Shown: positions 51,693 to 60,197 of the stretch, in pieces | How the letters are laid out: every line of letters starts with the position of its first letter | Numbering within the stretch: the first letter of the stretch is position 1 | Assembly: GCF_900167555.1 (NCBI RefSeq) | Contig: NZ_FUYF01000005.1 | Span: forward strand, 150,175 to 214,174 | Reading direction: 5' to 3' | Length of the DNA stretch: 64,000 bases | Source: Gemmiger formicilis | Lineage (GTDB): Bacteria > Bacillota > Clostridia > Oscillospirales > Ruminococcaceae | Notes under the pieces: generated by a model | The model's input: the letters and a program-made list of their open reading frames with translations, nothing else | Databases searched by the model: none | What the model was told of the DNA's origin: nothing | Program-made: the position numbers and the translations under genes

Positions 51693-52559
51693 TCAAAGCG
51701 GCAGCAGCTGCAGCAGCATACCCGTCGCAGCGCCGACGGCCCAGAGCAAGCCGGTCATGAAAAGGTTCTGCTTCCAGCTGGGGTTGACGCGCCAGAGCAC
51801 AGCCAGGCCGACGCCCGCACCGGCAGTCAGGCCGGCGAACAGACTGCCGAAGCTGATGGCTCCCTGCACGTAGAGCTGGGCCAGCAGCACGCTGACCGCG
51901 CAGTTGGGCACTAGGCCGACCAGCGCCGTCAGCATCGGCTGGAAGATGCCCATGCCGGACAGCGCCGCCGTGATGGGCTCCTCGCCGAAGCCCTCAAACA
52001 GCAGACTGATGATAAAGCTGAACAGCAGGATGAACACGAAGATTTCCAGCGTGTGGCGCAGTGCCGCCATAAAAATGCTGCTCGATTCCTCATGTTCCTC
52101 GTGGCAGTCGACGTCGTCGGCATGGCCCTCGTAGCCGCCGTAGAGGGAGTGCGGCAGAACGTGGCGCAGCGGGATGTCCAGCAGCCAGCCGCCCACGATG
52201 GCAAACGCCACCTTGCAGGCCAGCAGCAGCACAAGCGTGATCCACTGGGACGGCTCCGCCGCCAACAGCGGGATGGCCTCGTCGCTGGTCGCGATGAACA
52301 CCGCCAGCAGCGTACCGGGCGTGATGACCCGGCTTGCGTACAGGTTGGAGGCCACCGCACTGAAGCCGCACTGCGGCACACAGCCCAGCAGCGCACCGGG
52401 GATGAACCCCCACCGCCCGCCGCCTGCGAGGGCCCCCTCGATGCTCTCACCGTGATGGCGTTCGAGCCACTCGATCAGCAGGTAGGCCAGATACAAAAAC
52501 GGCAGCATTTTCACGCCGTCGATCAATGCGTCCAGAAGTGCGTCTAAAAACAATTCCAT
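51693..52559 (-). CDS. ArsP_2-type permease (arsenic efflux / putative manganese transporter)
   Basis: A 288-residue membrane permease with about eight to ten helices in two repeated halves. The diagnostic pair is GCVPQCGFSAVASNLYASRV (Cys60, Cys64) in the first half and GLVPNCAVSVLLAQLY in the second, with IATSDEAIPLL after the first. The central loop is rich in His, Asp, Glu and Cys (HADDVDCHEEHEES, 146-159), a likely metal site. The family is annotated as arsenic or manganese exporter; the ion here is unknown. ATG at 52557-52559, 20 bp after the transposase-domain gene. Confidence 0.82.
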   Translation of the reverse strand: MELFLDALLDALIDGVKMLPFLYLAYLLIEWLERHHGESIEGALAGGGRWGFIPGALLGCVPQCGFSAVASNLYASRVITPGTLLAVFIATSDEAIPLLAAEPSQWITLVLLLACKVAFAIVGGWLLDIPLRHVLPHSLYGGYEGHADDVDCHEEHEESSSIFMAALRHTLEIFVFILLFSFIISLLFEGFGEEPITAALSGMGIFQPMLTALVGLVPNCAVSVLLAQLYVQGAISFGSLFAGLTAGAGVGLAVLWRVNPSWKQNLFMTGLLWAVGAATGMLLQLLPL

Positions 52560-52579
52560 GAATACCTCTCTATAATGGG

Positions 52580-52975
52580 TCACTGAAAGCTGCGCAGCAG
52601 GCGGACCGCCGGGCGCACAGCCTTATCCGGAATGCGGGCGCGGAACCGCGCCACCGTGCGGGACGAGAACGGCACCGCGTCGGTGAAGCTCTCGAACCCC
52701 AAAAAATATTGCAGGTAGGGGCTTTCCTGCACCAGCGCCACGACCTCGCGGTCCGACGCCGCATAGTGCAGCTGGATGATCCGGCAGCCCAGCGCCACAC
52801 GGGCGGGCAGCGCCACCTTGCCGCCGGGGGCAAACAGCGCACTGTAGGCTTTTTCAAAGCCATCCCAGTCGATGGCGGCAGCCAGCCGCACCCAGCGGTT
52901 GGCGTTGCACAGCTCGCCGTGGTAGGGCGGCAGATAGTCGTAGATCGACATCTGTTTTTCGCGTGCACGGTACAT
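52580..52975 (-). pseudogene. Transposase N-terminal (DUF772) remnant
   Basis: 131 residues that match only the N-terminal domain of IS5/IS1182-type transposases: VALGCRIIQLHYAASDREVV, then VQESPYLQYFLGFESFTD and SSRTVARFRARI. The DDE catalytic domain is missing; the frame stops just after this domain and is followed 20 bp later by the permease gene. A start at the Met of MSIYDYLPPYH (codon 9) is also possible. No terminal repeats are visible. It is either a decayed insertion or a kept DNA-binding fragment. Confidence 0.7.
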
Positions 52976-53011
52976 TGGGGGTCCCCTTTCCTAACATCAT
53001 TCTGTGCTGCC

Positions 53012-56000
53012 TTAACGCTGCATCAGCGGGAAGAACAGCGTAATGACCAGCCAAGCGGCCTGATACAGCACAATGCCGATCAGGGGCAGCGTGACAATGC
53101 CGCCGGTCAGCGTCATCAGCACACCCACCGCGGTGCTGGCCAGCACCGAGAGGGTCAGCGCGTAGGCGGCGTACTTCTCGCCCTGGGCGGCCCCTGCGGC
53201 AGCGACCAGACCGCCGACCAGACTGCGGAAGCTGCCCAGATGCAGCATACTGCCCTCACTCTCGGGCAGCCAGGCCACCGCCGGGGCAACAGCCTCGTGC
53301 TCGGCGCCGGACAGCACCTTGACCGAGCCGGTGGGCAGGCCGTAGGCAGTCTCCAGCAGCCGGACATCACAGTTGAAGTCGTCGCAGTCCACAACAAGGT
53401 ACATTCCCGTGCGGTGCATGAGCTCCAGATCCGCGGCGATCTTGGGGTCGCTCTGGTACGCAATACGGAACATGGCGTACAGCTTGCCCGCCACCGCCAT
53501 ATACACGATGCGGCGCTGGTTCAGCGTGTAGTGCTGCTCATACTCCTGGCTGGGCACCTTGATGCCGTAGTCCATCATCATGGCGCGGTTGCCCAGGATC
53601 ACGCGCTCCTTGCGGATCCAGCCCATATAGCCCTTGCCGGGCACAGCCTGACGATCCGTGACCTTTTCCAGCAGGCTCTTGCTGGCGACCATGCCGGTAA
53701 AGAGCTTGTTCAGCGTCGAGTCCGTATCGGCCAGCATCGAGGCCGCATAGATAATGGCGGTGTCAATGTGCTCCATCTTGACGGGATGGATGTCCCGCAG
53801 CGTGACGCACCCCTCCGGGAAGAGCTGGCGCGACGTGGCCTGCACAACATTGATGCGGCCCAGCTGACGGATGTCCCGCCAGCCGGGGATGACCGCGCCG
53901 ACCTTGTAGGCGCGCTGCTGCATCATGCGGGCCGGCACCGCCGACATCAGCGTACCGGCCAGCGGCGCGGCCAGGCAGAACAGGCTGGTCATGGCCGTGG
54001 CCGCCGTGGCTGCGCTTTTGGACGTGATAAGCGTGAACAGGAAGGCCGCCAGACCGCAGCCGCCCAGCAGCCAGACAAACTGCTGCTGGTTCTTATCGCT
54101 GGTGCCGTGGGCGGCACTGTTGGTCAGAAAGCTGCGGAAGATCTGGGTCGGGCGGGTGACGAGCACACAGGGATGCGGCTCGGACAGCCCCTGCGAGATC
54201 GCGCGCAGGGCTCCGGCGTCCTTCAGGCGGTAGGCAACGGCGTAGCCGTCCTGCCCGCTGACGCTCTCAAAGGCATCGCAGACCGTGGCCGCGTTCAGGG
54301 CGTGGCCCGCCGCGTTCATGCAGAGCATCAGCGCTGCCGGACCGGCCAGCATCAGCGTGCCGTCGGTGTAACCGCCGGTGGCCAGAACGGCCAGGCACTG
54401 CACCGCAGCACCCAGCGCCGGTAAAATTGAAAGACTGTCCGGCGAGGGGGTCTTGCCCAGTCCCCTGAAGCCGTCCAGAAAAGTCCGCCAGTTGACGGCG
54501 CAGCTGACCAGCAGCAGCACGAGCAGCGCCGCCGGGTAGACCATGGGGTCGTTCAGGGCAGCGGGGCGCACCGGCAGCAGTGCCAGCACGATCATGACAA
54601 GAGACATCGCACCCGAGACGATGCAGGCAATGCCTGCCCGGGCACGCTTTTTCGCCAGTAGAGCGCGGATCGCCGGGGCGTCCTCGGCACGCTCATACTC
54701 GCGGCTGTGGGGCACGGGGATCTCCGCTGTGTCAAACGGGGAGGCGGCGTTGTCCTCAGTCTCGTCGTCGGCGCGGCCCGTCAGGCGGGCAGCGGCCTTT
54801 TTGACCTCTGCCGCCGTCGGGATGCGGGCGCGGGTGCGGGTGGCTGCGGGATCATCCGCCAGCGAGTCCGTCAGCCGCGCCGCAGCGCTGTCATAATCGC
54901 GCGTATCCCCTGCCGGCTGCTGCGTGTTGATGGCCGCGGCGATGCCGTTGACAAAGGAGGCCGTATCCGGCGCGGCGGAGGCCTGTTGGTTCAGGTTCTG
55001 GGTGTAGCCGCTGTGGGCGGGCTGCGCCGGGGCCGGGGCCGGGTCCAGCCTTTGGGTAAAGCCTGTGTGAGCAGGCGCGGGGGCCGGACTGCCGGGCGCA
55101 GGTGCAGCGGGCATATCGATGCGCTGCGTAAAGCCGCTGTGCGCCGGGGCGGACGGGGCCGTCCCGGAGGCACTGTTTTGGGTATAGCCGGAATGCTCCG
55201 GGGCCGTCGGCGTCAGGTGGATGTTCCCGGTCAGCGTGTCGACCAGCGTGTCCACGTCGTCCCACTGGCGGGGCGCAGGCCACTGGCCGGTGCCGTCGTG
55301 CTTCGCCCAGGAGGACTCATCAACGGCAGCCGACTCGTCATAGGCATCCGCCGCGGTGGGCGTCTGCACGGGCGCTGCGGGCTGCACCGGCGCGGGAGCC
55401 GGGCGGCGCTGCGGGCGCACGGCGTTGTAGGCGGCCATAAAGTCCTGCGTGCTGTCCACGGGGACGGCGTCCAGCCCGCCGATCTGCATCGTGTAACCGG
55501 TGGAAGTCTGGCTGCGGGGCGTCTCGATGGGCTCACCCACAGGCTCCCCGCTGCGCTGCGGCACAGGCTGCGGCGGCGGGGCCTTCTGGATCTTCTGGCC
55601 GGGGGTGAACTCCACGGTGTTCTTCTTTTTGCGGTAGATCGTGCCGGTCATGCCGGAGGGCGACGGCGCGGACGGGTGGTTTTTGGCATAGCCCACCGTG
55701 CCCTGGATGATCTCCACGGTATGGCCGCTCTCCTCCGCGGCGCGGCGGGCCGGGCGGGTGTACTTGCTGCGCCAGACCTCCTGCGTGGAGATTTCCTCCT
55801 GTACAGGCGGCACGGGCGGCTCCGGCTGCACAGGCACAGCTGCCGCAGAGGGCGTCTGCACAGGCTGCTGCGGAGGCACGGCAGCTCCCGGGCGGTACGG
55901 GGAAGGCTCCTCGGCGCGCTCCTCGGGGATCATCAGCTCCTCGGTCTCCTCATCACGGTCAAACAGGCTGCCGAAGAAGCCGTGCTTTTTCGCAGAGCGG

Positions 56001-56692
56001 GCGGGCTGGGCCGGGGTCGGCTCAAGCTCGGCATCGGGGTAGTACTCCTCCTCGGGTTCCGCCTGCCCGACGGCTCTGCCGCCGCCCATCGTGACGTTGA
56101 TAGGCTCAAAGGCACCCGTATCCTCGGCGTGCTTTAAGCCGAACAGGCTGCGTTTCTTCTTGCCGGGCTCGTGCAGGCGTCCGTTTTCATCGGGCACGAC
56201 GGCCACCGAAGTGCCGAAGAATCGCTTGAACTCGTTCTTGCCCTGGTCCAGCGACTCGGCATCGCCGCCGGGGGCCATCTTACCGAGAAAGCCCTTGATG
56301 ATGCCGGTGCCGGTGGTGTCCCCGCTGAAGGTCTGCGTGCCGGTCTTGTCCACCGTCGGCAGCGGCTGCTCCGGCGGGCGGGTCGTCCGTGCGTCGGGCT
56401 GCACCGGCTGCGGGTCAGGCTGCTGCACCGGGGTATACGGGCGCGGCTGTGCCGGGGCGGGCGCAGGCTGCGACGCCGGCTTTTGCAGCAGGTCGTCCAG
56501 CGCGTCTCCCTCCGGGAAGGCGAGTTTGTCCTCGGGCAGCGGCTCGTCAGGCAGCGATAAAATGCCGACACTGCGCAGGATCTCATCGACCTGATGGTCG
56601 GTGACGCTGTCCCGCAGACCGGCCTGCGCCTGCTGCATATTCAGTTCTTCCAGGATCCGGTCAACCGAATCATTGGTACGTTTGCTTGGCAT
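53012..56692 (-). CDS. P-type ATPase-like membrane protein without catalytic motifs, long disordered N-terminus
   Basis: 1226 residues; I know no named family. Residues 1-670 are low complexity, rich in Pro, Ala, Gln and charge, with an N-terminal segment (DRILEELNMQQAQAG ... VDEILRSVGILSLPDE) and five (S/T)GYT or (S/T)GFT repeats (398-403, 500-506, 518-524, 542-548, 560-566). Four hydrophobic segments (687-798), two more (871-917), a soluble part (920-1150) and two or three final helices (to 1220) follow, the order of a heavy-metal-type P-type ATPase. The soluble part matches its N and P domains (AVPGKGYMGWIRKERVILGN; VYMAVAGKLYAMFRIAY). Where DKTGTLT should stand there is QATSRQL (951-957); the GDN motif is VDCDDFN, and no TGE is seen. 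Probably a non-catalytic regulator or scaffold. ATG at 56690-56692 after AGAGG. Confidence 0.75.
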   Translation of the reverse strand: MPSKRTNDSVDRILEELNMQQAQAGLRDSVTDHQVDEILRSVGILSLPDEPLPEDKLAFPEGDALDDLLQKPASQPAPAPAQPRPYTPVQQPDPQPVQPDARTTRPPEQPLPTVDKTGTQTFSGDTTGTGIIKGFLGKMAPGGDAESLDQGKNEFKRFFGTSVAVVPDENGRLHEPGKKKRSLFGLKHAEDTGAFEPINVTMGGGRAVGQAEPEEEYYPDAELEPTPAQPARSAKKHGFFGSLFDRDEETEELMIPEERAEEPSPYRPGAAVPPQQPVQTPSAAAVPVQPEPPVPPVQEEISTQEVWRSKYTRPARRAAEESGHTVEIIQGTVGYAKNHPSAPSPSGMTGTIYRKKKNTVEFTPGQKIQKAPPPQPVPQRSGEPVGEPIETPRSQTSTGYTMQIGGLDAVPVDSTQDFMAAYNAVRPQRRPAPAPVQPAAPVQTPTAADAYDESAAVDESSWAKHDGTGQWPAPRQWDDVDTLVDTLTGNIHLTPTAPEHSGYTQNSASGTAPSAPAHSGFTQRIDMPAAPAPGSPAPAPAHTGFTQRLDPAPAPAQPAHSGYTQNLNQQASAAPDTASFVNGIAAAINTQQPAGDTRDYDSAAARLTDSLADDPAATRTRARIPTAAEVKKAAARLTGRADDETEDNAASPFDTAEIPVPHSREYERAEDAPAIRALLAKKRARAGIACIVSGAMSLVMIVLALLPVRPAALNDPMVYPAALLVLLLVSCAVNWRTFLDGFRGLGKTPSPDSLSILPALGAAVQCLAVLATGGYTDGTLMLAGPAALMLCMNAAGHALNAATVCDAFESVSGQDGYAVAYRLKDAGALRAISQGLSEPHPCVLVTRPTQIFRSFLTNSAAHGTSDKNQQQFVWLLGGCGLAAFLFTLITSKSAATAATAMTSLFCLAAPLAGTLMSAVPARMMQQRAYKVGAVIPGWRDIRQLGRINVVQATSRQLFPEGCVTLRDIHPVKMEHIDTAIIYAASMLADTDSTLNKLFTGMVASKSLLEKVTDRQAVPGKGYMGWIRKERVILGNRAMMMDYGIKVPSQEYEQHYTLNQRRIVYMAVAGKLYAMFRIAYQSDPKIAADLELMHRTGMYLVVDCDDFNCDVRLLETAYGLPTGSVKVLSGAEHEAVAPAVAWLPESEGSMLHLGSFRSLVGGLVAAAGAAQGEKYAAYALTLSVLASTAVGVLMTLTGGIVTLPLIGIVLYQAAWLVITLFFPLMQR

Positions 56693-56756
56693 GTTGATTC
56701 CTCTTTAGTAAAAGGACGGCTTTCCTGCCCCGCTCTCCGGGGGCCAGGTGGAATTT

Positions 56757-56931
56757 AGGCAATACCGCATAATTCTAAGTGCCGATACGGCGAGCGAGGC
56801 GCGGCAGCTGCTAAGCCAAAAGCGCAGATAATACTTTGTGTATCATCGAGCATTTTGGCAACGCAGATGCCGTGCCGCAGCCGCCGGAGCGGTGCTTAAG
56901 CCGTAAGGCGGGAATTATGCGGTGTTGCCTT
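56757..56931. repeat. Family 4 miniature element, long copy
   Basis: Terminal inverted repeats AGGCAATACCGCATAATTC and GAATTATGCGGTGTTGCCT (one mismatch in 19). It is 175 bp long and contains about 74 bp more in the centre than the copy at 63359-63459. Its right end touches the rlmB stop codon. Confidence 0.85.
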
Positions 56932-57758
56932 TACTTCTTTGCAAGACGGCGGCGCATGACATCATAGCACAGGATGCCCGCCGCAACGCTGACGTTGTAG
57001 CTGTCAACGCCGGTAGCCTGGCCGGGGGCCATCTCCAGCGTGACGGCAGCGTCACACAGCTTGCGGGTCAGCGCACCGGGGCCGCCGCCCTCACTGCCCA
57101 GGACCAGCGCCACCGGGCCGGAGAGGTCCGTTTTTGCCAGCGGGGCACCGCCGAGGTCCGCGCAGTAGACGAAGATATTGTGCTCCTTGATCGTGCGGAT
57201 AGCCTGGGCCAGGTTGGACACGCGGGCAATGGGCAGACGGGCAGCAGCACCGGCGCTGGCCTTCATGACCGTGCCGGTCACGCCGACGCCGCCGCGCTTG
57301 GGGATGACCACGCCGTGCGCACCGCACAGGTAGGCGGAGCGCACGATGGCCCCCAGATTGTGCGGGTCCTCGACGCCGTCGCACAGCACCAGAAAGGGCT
57401 GCTCGCCCCTGGCCTCGGCGGCGCGGAACAGATCGTCCAGCGCGGCGTACTCGACCTCGGCGGCGCGGGCAGCCACCCCCTGGTGGTCCGGCGTGCCGCA
57501 CATTTTCTGCAGCTTATTGCCCGGCACCCGCTTGACCACCGCGCCGCTCTCCTTGGCCAGGGCTGTGTAGTAGCCCGCCACGGCCTGGGGCATCGTGTCC
57601 GTCAGGTAGACCGTATCCACCGCGCCGCCGCTCTTGAGCAGCTCTGTCACGGCATTCTTGCCCCACACAAGGGTATCGGTGCGCTCGGCGCGCTCAGGCG
57701 CCTGCTCGCGGGCGAATCTTTCCATAGCATCCTCCATCTGGCTTGTAAAATCGGCCAT
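56931..57758 (-). CDS. rlmB: 23S rRNA (guanosine(2251)-2'-O)-methyltransferase-like (TrmH/SpoU family)
   Basis: Knotted SPOUT-fold RNA 2'-O-methyltransferase of 275 residues. N-terminal substrate-binding domain (WGKNAVTELLKSGGAVDTVY), then motif 1 EDPHNLGAIVRSAYLCG, motif 2 ALVLGSEGGGPGAL and motif 3 GVDSYNVSVAAGI (Tyr in place of the usual Leu). It is similar to RlmB/YacO, but which nucleotide it methylates is not proven. ATG at 57756-57758 with a weak ribosome site. In many Firmicutes it lies by cysS and mrnC; here it lies between a P-type ATPase-like gene and fba. Confidence 0.88.
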   Translation of the reverse strand: MADFTSQMEDAMERFAREQAPERAERTDTLVWGKNAVTELLKSGGAVDTVYLTDTMPQAVAGYYTALAKESGAVVKRVPGNKLQKMCGTPDHQGVAARAAEVEYAALDDLFRAAEARGEQPFLVLCDGVEDPHNLGAIVRSAYLCGAHGVVIPKRGGVGVTGTVMKASAGAAARLPIARVSNLAQAIRTIKEHNIFVYCADLGGAPLAKTDLSGPVALVLGSEGGGPGALTRKLCDAAVTLEMAPGQATGVDSYNVSVAAGILCYDVMRRRLAKK

Positions 57759-57906
57759 AAGCCGACAGTAACCGACTATGCTTTATAATCAGATAACAGT
57801 ATAACACAAGACAGGGGCATTTGTCATCTTTTTTTACAGCTTTTGGGCGCATGCGGCGGCAATTTTACAAGTTTGCCGGACAAAATGCGCCAAAAGTGCA
57901 AATGCC

Positions 57907-58070
57907 TTTTCCACCTTGTCGAAACAGCGCTGTTTATACAAAGCGTAGAGGACGCACCGCTTTTCCACCTGTTGAAAACTCTGTGGAAAGTGTGCAAAAC
58001 CTGCTTATTGATGGGCTTTTCCACCGTTTCCACAGAGTTTTCAACAGCCGTTGTGGAGAAATTTTCCACA
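57907..58070. promoter_or_regulatory. Cluster of DnaA-box-like sites
   Basis: TTTTCCACC at 57907, 57961 and 58017; TTTCCACAG on both strands inside the inverted repeat; TTGTGGAG at 58051; and TTTTCCACA at 58062-58070, one mismatch from TTATCCACA. Seven related 9-mers in 164 bp. Binding by DnaA is an inference. Confidence 0.4.
57969..58047. repeat. Perfect 21-bp inverted repeat
   Basis: CTGTTGAAAACTCTGTGGAA plus A (57969-57989) and its exact reverse complement (58027-58047), separated by 37 bp. It can form a long hairpin with a loop that holds another TTTTCCACC. Confidence 0.9.
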
Positions 58071-58225
58071 TAACAGCCCGGATAAACCGCGCTGTCAATC
58101 TGGAATAATGCCGATTTTGGCCGTTTTTCCGCCCCGTTCCCTGACAGAATTTACAAATTTGCCACAAATTCCGCAGGTTTTGCTCCATGGTGACAAAAGT
58201 ACATCCTCCGCAGCGAAAAAACCTG

Positions 58226-58254
58226 TTGATTTTTTGTCAAAGTCAGGTTATAAT
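58226..58254 (+). promoter_or_regulatory. Promoter of fba
   Basis: TTGATT (58226-58231), 17-bp spacer and TATAAT (58249-58254). The leader is about 60 bases with GGAGG before the ATG. Confidence 0.82.
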
Positions 58255-58321
58255 AAACTTGATGGCGCACCGGACCTCGGTACGTCAACCACTGATAACG
58301 TTTTACGTGGAGGTATGAACT

Positions 58322-59185
58322 ATGCTGGTAAATGCTACCAATATGCTGCTGAAAGCGCGCGATGGCCACTATGCAGTCGGTCAGTTCAACATCAACAACC
58401 TGGAGTGGACCAAGAGCATCCTGCTCACTGCGCAGGAGATGAACTCCCCTGTCATCCTCGGTGTCTCTGAGGGCGCAGGCAAATATATGACGGGCTTCAA
58501 GACCGTGGCTGCCATGGTCAAGGCCATGGACGAGAGCCTGGGCATCACCGTTCCCGTTGCCCTGCATCTGGATCACGGCACCTATGAGGGTGCCAAGGCC
58601 TGCGTTGCCGCCGGCTTCACCTCCATCATGTTCGATGGCAGCCACTACTCCATCGACGAGAACGTCGCCAAGACCACCGAGCTGGTCGCCCTGGCCCATG
58701 ACCACGGTCTGTCCATTGAGGCCGAGGTCGGCTCCATCGGCGGCGAGGAGGACGGCGTCATCGGCATGGGCGAGGTCGCTGACCCCGCTGAGTGCGCCAA
58801 GATCGCCGCTCTGGGCATCGACTTCCTGGCTGCCGGCATCGGCAACATCCATGGCAAGTACCCCGCCAACTGGAAGGGCCTGGACTTTGTTGCGCTGGAC
58901 AAGATCCACAACGCCACCGACAACATTCCTCTGGTCCTGCACGGCGGCACGGGCATCCCTGACGAGATGATCAAGAAGGCCATCTCCCTGGGCGTCTCCA
59001 AGATCAACGTCAATACCGAGTGCCAGCTGAGCTTTGCCGATGCTACCCGCAAGTACATCGAGGCCGGCAAGGATCTCGAGGGCAAGGGCTTTGACCCCCG
59101 CAAGCTGCTCGCTCCCGGCGCAGAGGCCATCAAGGCTACCGTCCGCGAGAAGATCGAGCTGTTCGGCTCCGCCAACAAGGCTTGA
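58322..59185 (+). CDS. fba: Class II fructose-bisphosphate aldolase
   Basis: Zinc-dependent aldolase of glycolysis and gluconeogenesis that splits fructose-1,6-bisphosphate, 287 residues. Zinc ligands and active-site parts are seen in PVALHLDHGTYEGAKAC, EAEVGSIGGEEDGV, AGIGNIHGKYP and PLVLHGGTGIPDE, followed by KINVNTECQL. The length fits the shorter class IIA/B Firmicutes enzyme; tagatose-bisphosphate cannot be ruled out as a substrate. Single gene with strong promoter, ribosome site, terminator and a codon choice typical of highly expressed genes. Confidence 0.96.
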   Translation: MLVNATNMLLKARDGHYAVGQFNINNLEWTKSILLTAQEMNSPVILGVSEGAGKYMTGFKTVAAMVKAMDESLGITVPVALHLDHGTYEGAKACVAAGFTSIMFDGSHYSIDENVAKTTELVALAHDHGLSIEAEVGSIGGEEDGVIGMGEVADPAECAKIAALGIDFLAAGIGNIHGKYPANWKGLDFVALDKIHNATDNIPLVLHGGTGIPDEMIKKAISLGVSKINVNTECQLSFADATRKYIEAGKDLEGKGFDPRKLLAPGAEAIKATVREKIELFGSANKA

Positions 59186-59213
59186 TTTCCTAGCTGCTGC
59201 TTAAAATAAACAC

Positions 59214-59261
59214 CACCGCCCGCAGGTATGGTTTAGCACCACGCCTGCGGGCGGTTTTTTA
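59214..59261. terminator. Terminator between fba and AAA ATPase gene
   Basis: CCGCCCGCAGG pairs with CCTGCGGGCGG, followed by TTTTTT. It overlaps the end of the convergent gene. Confidence 0.9.
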
Positions 59262-60125
59262 TTTAAATTCATCTTTGTGGCTCTGGAAAAATTCCCACGT
59301 TGCCCGCACGTTTTCCAGTTCCGTCCAACGCCTTGTTGCAATAGGCTCGCTGTCCAAATCGTAAATCCGCGCTCCCGGCATCGCCAGCAAAAACGGCGAG
59401 TGGGTCGCTATGACAAACTGGCAGTTATAAAACCGCGCCGAATCATGCAAAAACTGTGCAAGCTCCAGCTGCCGCGCAGGTGAAAGACTGTTTTCAGGCT
59501 CATCCAGCAAATACAGTGCGTCCTCACGAATGCGCTCGCTGAACACGGCCAGCGCGCTCTCGCCGTTGGAGCGGGTGCGCACATTGGCAGGCAATGTGCG
59601 GCGTGCCATCTGGGACTGGCTGTATCGCCGCGCGGCGCTTACCTGCTTGAGCCGGTCATAGTCCTTCATGCCTTGCATCTGAAACTTTTCCCGCCGAAGG
59701 TCGTTGTAATCCGCAAACATCTGCTCACGCCGCATGTCCACGCCATCGTTCAGCGCCCGCAGATCGAGCATATAATCAAACACATCGTCGCTTGTCAAAA
59801 TCATGCTGCCCGTGGGTATGGGGCGCATAGTCCGCGGCTCACACAGGCGCGCATAATCGTCAAAAAAAGGCGTGCGATTATACTCTGCGCGGCGGTAAAG
59901 CCGCAGGGCATCGGCCATTACATTTAATAAGGTCGTCTTGCCGCTGCCATTGCCGCCGTACAGGATCGTGATCTCAAGAAAATCCAGCTCGGGCAGCGTG
60001 CGGCCCTCGAACAATCCAAACGGATAGTACGAGTCATAACAGGTCTGCCTCGCGCGCGGACTGAACGCCATGTAGTTCGCTTCTTGTGCCCGGTCTGGGA
60101 ACCGGAACCCGGAAAGATATACCAT
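59259..60125 (-). CDS. AAA family ATPase (ABC-type, COG3910-like)
   Basis: A 288-residue soluble ATPase. Walker A is ILYGGNGSGKTTLLN (57-64), the signature-like SNGES at 186-190, Walker B LYLLDEPENSLS (204-209) and the switch His in ATHSPFLL (242). There is an inserted helical part (about 90-180). It belongs to the predicted ATPases of the AAA_21/COG3910 kind, sometimes seen in toxin or phage-defence settings, but no partner gene is next to it. ATG at 60123-60125 with AGGAGGAG. The long open frame continuing upstream to 61634 is antisense to other genes and not coding. Confidence 0.85.
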   Translation of the reverse strand: MVYLSGFRFPDRAQEANYMAFSPRARQTCYDSYYPFGLFEGRTLPELDFLEITILYGGNGSGKTTLLNVMADALRLYRRAEYNRTPFFDDYARLCEPRTMRPIPTGSMILTSDDVFDYMLDLRALNDGVDMRREQMFADYNDLRREKFQMQGMKDYDRLKQVSAARRYSQSQMARRTLPANVRTRSNGESALAVFSERIREDALYLLDEPENSLSPARQLELAQFLHDSARFYNCQFVIATHSPFLLAMPGARIYDLDSEPIATRRWTELENVRATWEFFQSHKDEFK

Positions 60126-60197
60126 AATCGCTCCTCCTGCCCCCATTGTAACACAGTTGTGCGCGTTTGCATAGCGTGGGGCAGGAGGTGTTTTTAT

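Larger units (their letters stand above)
57759..58321. other. Divergent gap rlmB / fba with TTTCCAC-rich block
   Basis: 563 bp without a gene. Bases 57907-58070 hold seven TTTTCCACC/TTTCCACA-type motifs and a perfect 21-bp inverted repeat; 58226-58254 is the fba promoter. The rest shows no gene. Confidence 0.7.

Noticed and set aside
56338..56352. Phosphorylation site DKTGT as proof of an active P-type ATPase
   Set aside because: It lies in the disordered N-terminus 830 residues away from the P-domain position, where the sequence is QATSRQL. It cannot be the normal active site.
57907..58070. Chromosomal replication origin
   Set aside because: No dnaA, dnaN, recF or gyrase genes adjoin, and most boxes have two mismatches. 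I keep it only as a DnaA-box-like cluster.
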